Source of the DNA: Variovorax paradoxus
GTDB lineage: Bacteria; Pseudomonadota; Gammaproteobacteria; Burkholderiales; Burkholderiaceae_C
DNA: 64,000 bases
Assembly: GCF_022009635.1 (NCBI RefSeq)
Contig: NZ_CP091716.1
Coordinates: forward strand, 883,001 to 947,000
Direction: 5' to 3'
Shown here: one piece after another, positions 61,521 to 64,000 of the stretch
How positions within the stretch are numbered: position 1 is the stretch's first letter
How the letters are laid out: every line of letters begins with the position of its first letter
Notes under the pieces: generated by a model
Database searches by the model: none
The model's input: only the letters and a program-made list of their open reading frames with translations
Told to the model about the DNA's origin: nothing
Made by a program: the position numbers and the translations under genes

Positions 61521-61560
61521 GCAAGGCCTCTGCTCTCTCCGGGCAGGGGCCTTTTTCTTT
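61521..61560 (+). terminator. Intrinsic terminator after ssb
   Basis: AAGGCCTCTGC (61523-61533) pairs with GCAGGGGCCTT (61543-61553) allowing one G-T pair, with a 9-nt loop and a following T-rich run (TTTTTCTTT). About 30 nt after the ssb stop. Confidence 0.8.
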
Positions 61561-61569
61561 GCCCGCCGG

Positions 61570-61989
61570 TCAGGTCGGGTCGCCGCGCGGCCTGGTGTCC
61601 ACGACATGGCCTTCGTACTGCGGCAGGTCGTCCGTGATGGTGAACCAGGGCGCCTTCGAGCCTACGAAGATGTGCGCGGTCGGCCGGATGGAGGGCGCGT
61701 CGACCAACGTGCCCAGCGTGACGTGCACGAACCGCCCGTCGCGCACCACCGAGCAGAGCAGCGAGCCGCACCTGACGCAGTGCATGTCGCCCGCATCTTT
61801 ATCGCCGTAGATCATCAACGCGTCTTCGCCTTGCGTGATGGCGAACTTGCCGCGCTCGATGCCCGCGAAGGGCTTGAAGGCAGAGCCGGTGGCGCGCCGG
61901 CAGTCGCTGCAGTGGCAGTTCAGCGCGTAGCCGAACTCATCGGCCACCGCATAGTGGACGGCGCCACAGAGGCATCTTCCGGCAAGCAT
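61570..61989 (-). CDS. GFA-family zinc protein
   Basis: 139 residues. Cys clusters C-L-C-G-A-V-H-Y near the N-terminus, NCHCSDCRRATGSAF and HCVRCGSLLCS match the glutathione-dependent formaldehyde-activating (Gfa, Mss4-like) fold with structural and catalytic zinc. Family members are often annotated as S-(hydroxymethyl)glutathione synthase, but most have no proven activity. It is convergent with ssb and lies just after the YebC paralogue on the same strand (22 nt). Confidence 0.9.
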   Translation of the reverse strand: MLAGRCLCGAVHYAVADEFGYALNCHCSDCRRATGSAFKPFAGIERGKFAITQGEDALMIYGDKDAGDMHCVRCGSLLCSVVRDGRFVHVTLGTLVDAPSIRPTAHIFVGSKAPWFTITDDLPQYEGHVVDTRPRGDPT

Positions 61990-62011
61990 CCGGAGCAGGA
62001 AAAAAGCGGCC

Positions 62012-62725
62012 TCAGCCCGCCAGCCCCACGAACACGTTCTGCACGTCGTCGTTCGCGTCGATGGCGGCCAGGAAAGTCTCGACCTCTTCCAGGTCTTCCG
62101 CGCTCAGGCTCGCCGGGTCGACCGGGTTCTTGGGCTTGTAGCCCAGCTTGGCCGACAGCACGGTGAAGCCCTGGGCCGGCAGCGCGCGGCTCACCAGGTC
62201 CAGGTCGGTGGGGTCGGTCAGGAAGATCGACGAATTGCCTTCGCCGGCCGGTTCGAAATCTTGCGCGCCGGCTTCGATGGCGGCCACTTCGGGGTCGGCG
62301 TCGGGCTTGGCGGGTTCGGCCTCGATCATGCCGACGTGGTCGAAGTCCCACGACACCGAGCCCGAGGTGCCCAGTTGGCCCTTGCGGAACAGCACGCGCA
62401 TTTCGGGCGCGGTGCGGTTCACGTTGTCGGTCAGGCATTCGACCATCACCGGCACGCGGTGCGGCGCGAAGCCTTCATAGATCACATGCTCGAAATGCAC
62501 CGCCTCGCCCGTGAGGCCGGCGCCTTTCTTGATGGCGCGGTCGAGCGTGTCCTTGGGCATCGAGACCTTGCGGGCCTGCTCCACCACGAGGCGAAGGCGC
62601 GAGTTGCCGGCCGGGTCGGCGCCGTTGCGCGCGGCCATCATGATTTCCTTGGCGAGTTTGCCGAACAACCGGCCCTTGGCATTGGCTGCCAGGTCCTTGT
62701 GTTTCGCTTTCCATTGGGCGCCCAT
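62012..62725 (-). CDS. YebC/PmpR-family protein (second-type paralogue)
   Basis: 237 residues from ATG 62725. N-terminal basic domain [27 protein letters not shown], then AAEARNG-like [20 protein letters not shown] and [34 protein letters not shown]. The opening [10 protein letters not shown] differs from the MAGHSKWANIKHRK of main YebC proteins, so this is probably the second paralogue many betaproteobacteria carry. The family has been described as transcriptional regulator and, more recently, as a translation factor; which applies here is unknown. Confidence 0.9.
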   Translation of the reverse strand: MGAQWKAKHKDLAANAKGRLFGKLAKEIMMAARNGADPAGNSRLRLVVEQARKVSMPKDTLDRAIKKGAGLTGEAVHFEHVIYEGFAPHRVPVMVECLTDNVNRTAPEMRVLFRKGQLGTSGSVSWDFDHVGMIEAEPAKPDADPEVAAIEAGAQDFEPAGEGNSSIFLTDPTDLDLVSRALPAQGFTVLSAKLGYKPKNPVDPASLSAEDLEEVETFLAAIDANDDVQNVFVGLAG

Positions 62726-62894
62726 GGCTGATTCCTTCTCGAGTGTGTGTTCGCGGCCGTGTCTGGCTCTCCGCAGAAGGGCTGGATGACCGGTTGGGGC
62801 AGCTACTGTAGCCGGAGCGTGCACGGGTGGGAACCGAGGCGCCGATGACCTGGGCGCGACAGCGGCCGCAAGGGCGGGCGGAGATACTTTTCGC

Positions 62895-63518
62895 ATGCAC
62901 ACACAGCCTCTCTTCGCGATCGAGGAGCGCGCGGAACTCCTGCGGCTCATGCGCGCCTATCCGCTGGCCACCTTGTTCACCGTCTCGGACGGCACGGCGC
63001 AGGCGAACCTGCTGCCGCTCGAGGTATGCGACATCGGCCCCTTCGGCACGCTGCGGGGCCATGTCGCCAGGAGCCATTCGCTGTGGGGCAGCATGCCGGA
63101 CGGCGGCGGCGCGACCGTCGTCTTCCAGGGGCCGAACGCCTACATCTCGCCGCGCTGGTACGTGAACGGGCAGCGCAGCGGCCGGGTGGCACCGAGCTGG
63201 AACTACGTGGCCGTGCAGGCGCAGGGCACGCTGCGCTTCATCGACGATCCGGCCTGGGTGGTGTCGCACCTGGCCGCGCTCACCGCATCGCAGGAAGAAG
63301 GGCGCGACCCTGCATGGTCCCTGGGCGACGCTGCGCCCGAGTTCGTCGACGGCGCCGCGCAGCGGCTCGGCGGCTTCGAGATCGAGATACGCACGCTGGC
63401 CGGCAAGCGCTTCCTGTCGCAGCAGCGCACGGAAGCCGACCGGCGCAGCCTGATCGAGCACCTGGGGCGCGAGGCATCGCCCTCGGCGCGTGCGCTGGCG
63501 GCGTTGATCCGGCCCTGA
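62895..63518 (+). CDS. FMN-binding PaiB-like protein
   Basis: 207 residues. [20 protein letters not shown] start, [20 protein letters not shown], then [15 protein letters not shown] and [20 protein letters not shown] with [14 protein letters not shown], the split-barrel FMN-binding pattern of PaiB (negative regulator of sporulation/protease genes in Bacillus). In proteobacteria these are likely flavin- or haem-binding enzymes and not DNA-binding. Precedes the XRE regulator by about 90 nt. Confidence 0.9.
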   Translation: MHTQPLFAIEERAELLRLMRAYPLATLFTVSDGTAQANLLPLEVCDIGPFGTLRGHVARSHSLWGSMPDGGGATVVFQGPNAYISPRWYVNGQRSGRVAPSWNYVAVQAQGTLRFIDDPAWVVSHLAALTASQEEGRDPAWSLGDAAPEFVDGAAQRLGGFEIEIRTLAGKRFLSQQRTEADRRSLIEHLGREASPSARALAALIRP

Positions 63519-63567
63519 AGGCCGGTCGTGCCGCGCCGCACGAATCGCTAAAAAGAGGTGCTAAAAA

Positions 63568-63584
63568 AGTAAAATAATTTTACT
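63568..63584. promoter_or_regulatory. Perfect palindrome upstream of the XRE-type gene
   Basis: AGTAAAATAATTTTACT is a perfect 17-bp inverted repeat (8-bp arms, one central base) in an AT-rich island 26 nt before the regulator ATG at 63610. Very likely its autoregulatory operator. Confidence 0.65.
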
Positions 63585-63609
63585 GAGACTGCTACACTTT
63601 TTCATAAAA

Positions 63610-64000
63610 ATGAAAAAATCGCAGCCTCCCAAAGAGCCGCCGACGGCAAGCGCCGCACCGGACGGCCGCGAAACCGGGGTTCTCGCCGACATCGGCGAGG
63701 CCCTGCGGGCGCGCCGCCGGCTGCTGCACCTGAGCCTGGCGGAAGTGGCCGAGCGCAGCGAGCTCAGCATCGGCTACATCTCGCTGCTGGAGCGCAATCT
63801 GGCCTCGCCCTCGCTCACCGCGCTGATGCGCATCGGCCAGGTGCTGGGCCTGGAGCTGGACTACTTCTTCCAGGCGCGCAACGCCGCTGGCCATCACTTT
63901 CCGCAGAGCGCGCGCTCGCCGTTCCAGCTTCAGTCGGGCGGCATGACCTTCGACCGCATCAGCGGGCAGTTTCCGGGCAGCGTCGTCAACGGCCTGGTGG
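63610..64000 (+). CDS. XRE-family regulator with predicted cupin domain, 3' end outside window
   Basis: The first 130 codons are in the window. After a disordered basic/Pro start comes an HTH_3: EALRARRRLLHLSLAEVAER, then SELSIGYISLLERNLASPSL and TALMRIGQVLGLELDYFF (about residues 31-90). The sequence then reads into a RSPFQLQSGGMTFDRISG stretch typical of the cupin half of HipB/PuuR-like regulators. Such proteins respond to amines, amino acids or similar small molecules. Truncated by the window end. Confidence 0.9.
   Translation, partial: MKKSQPPKEPPTASAAPDGRETGVLADIGEALRARRRLLHLSLAEVAERSELSIGYISLLERNLASPSLTALMRIGQVLGLELDYFFQARNAAGHHFPQSARSPFQLQSGGMTFDRISGQFPGSVVNGLV

Overview
This is a GC-rich, densely packed chromosomal window from a betaproteobacterium, most likely Comamonadaceae and probably close to Variovorax. 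I infer this from base composition, orphan Bug-type periplasmic receptors, several LivFGHM-type ABC operons, gentisate catabolism, a phasin and the style of intergenic repeats. No rRNA, tRNA, CRISPR array, transposase or phage gene was seen. Most genes sit in tight operons with ATGA or GTGA stop/start overlaps.

Layout. 1-2064: a left-truncated S8 (subtilisin) protease, a small protein resembling a free-standing I9 propeptide, and a NucA-type DNA/RNA nuclease without a signal peptide. 2076-5137: acyl-CoA/PHA housekeeping (ACBP, TPR protein, TetR regulator, phasin, thioesterase). 5198-12748: a LysR regulator divergent from a 3-hydroxybenzoate/gentisate operon with two orphan Bug receptors and a flavoprotein. 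12777-16158: a sulfur module made of a three-domain fusion (cysteine desulfurase, persulfide-dioxygenase-like MBL, rhodanese), a CGHC thioredoxin-fold exported protein and a divergent DecR-like Lrp regulator. 16188-18614: lipoprotein, TesB and a GntR/FCD regulator. 18761-28064: a catabolic operon with SDRs, a branched-chain-type ABC transporter, a KstD-like dehydrogenase and a GST. 28408-33663: LprI-like protein, SDR, SulP transporter, AraC regulator and Bcr/CflA efflux pump. 33671-38381: a second complete liv-type operon on the minus strand. 38546-41730: an orphan ATP synthase c subunit and a 7TMR-DISM histidine kinase with its response regulator. 41759-46471: a 1570-residue secreted mosaic protein with propellers, LamG, PKD, two haem-c motifs and a ricin lectin. 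46598-56271: two divergent operons for uptake and breakdown of an unidentified sugar or polyol (ribose-type ABC transporter, aldo/keto reductase, class I aldolase / FGGY kinase, GlpD-like dehydrogenase, HutC-type regulator). 56296-64000: uvrA, a ClC transporter, ssb, a GFA protein, a YebC paralogue, a PaiB-like protein and a truncated XRE-cupin regulator.

How the genes work together. The window is dominated by substrate scavenging: each uptake system is packed with its regulator and oxidoreductases, and several divergent promoters carry clear palindromes that are likely operators. The most unusual parts are the sulfur fusion enzyme with its DecR-like regulator, the protease/I9-like/nuclease trio at the left edge, the giant mosaic cytochrome and the uncharacterised sugar/polyol regulon.
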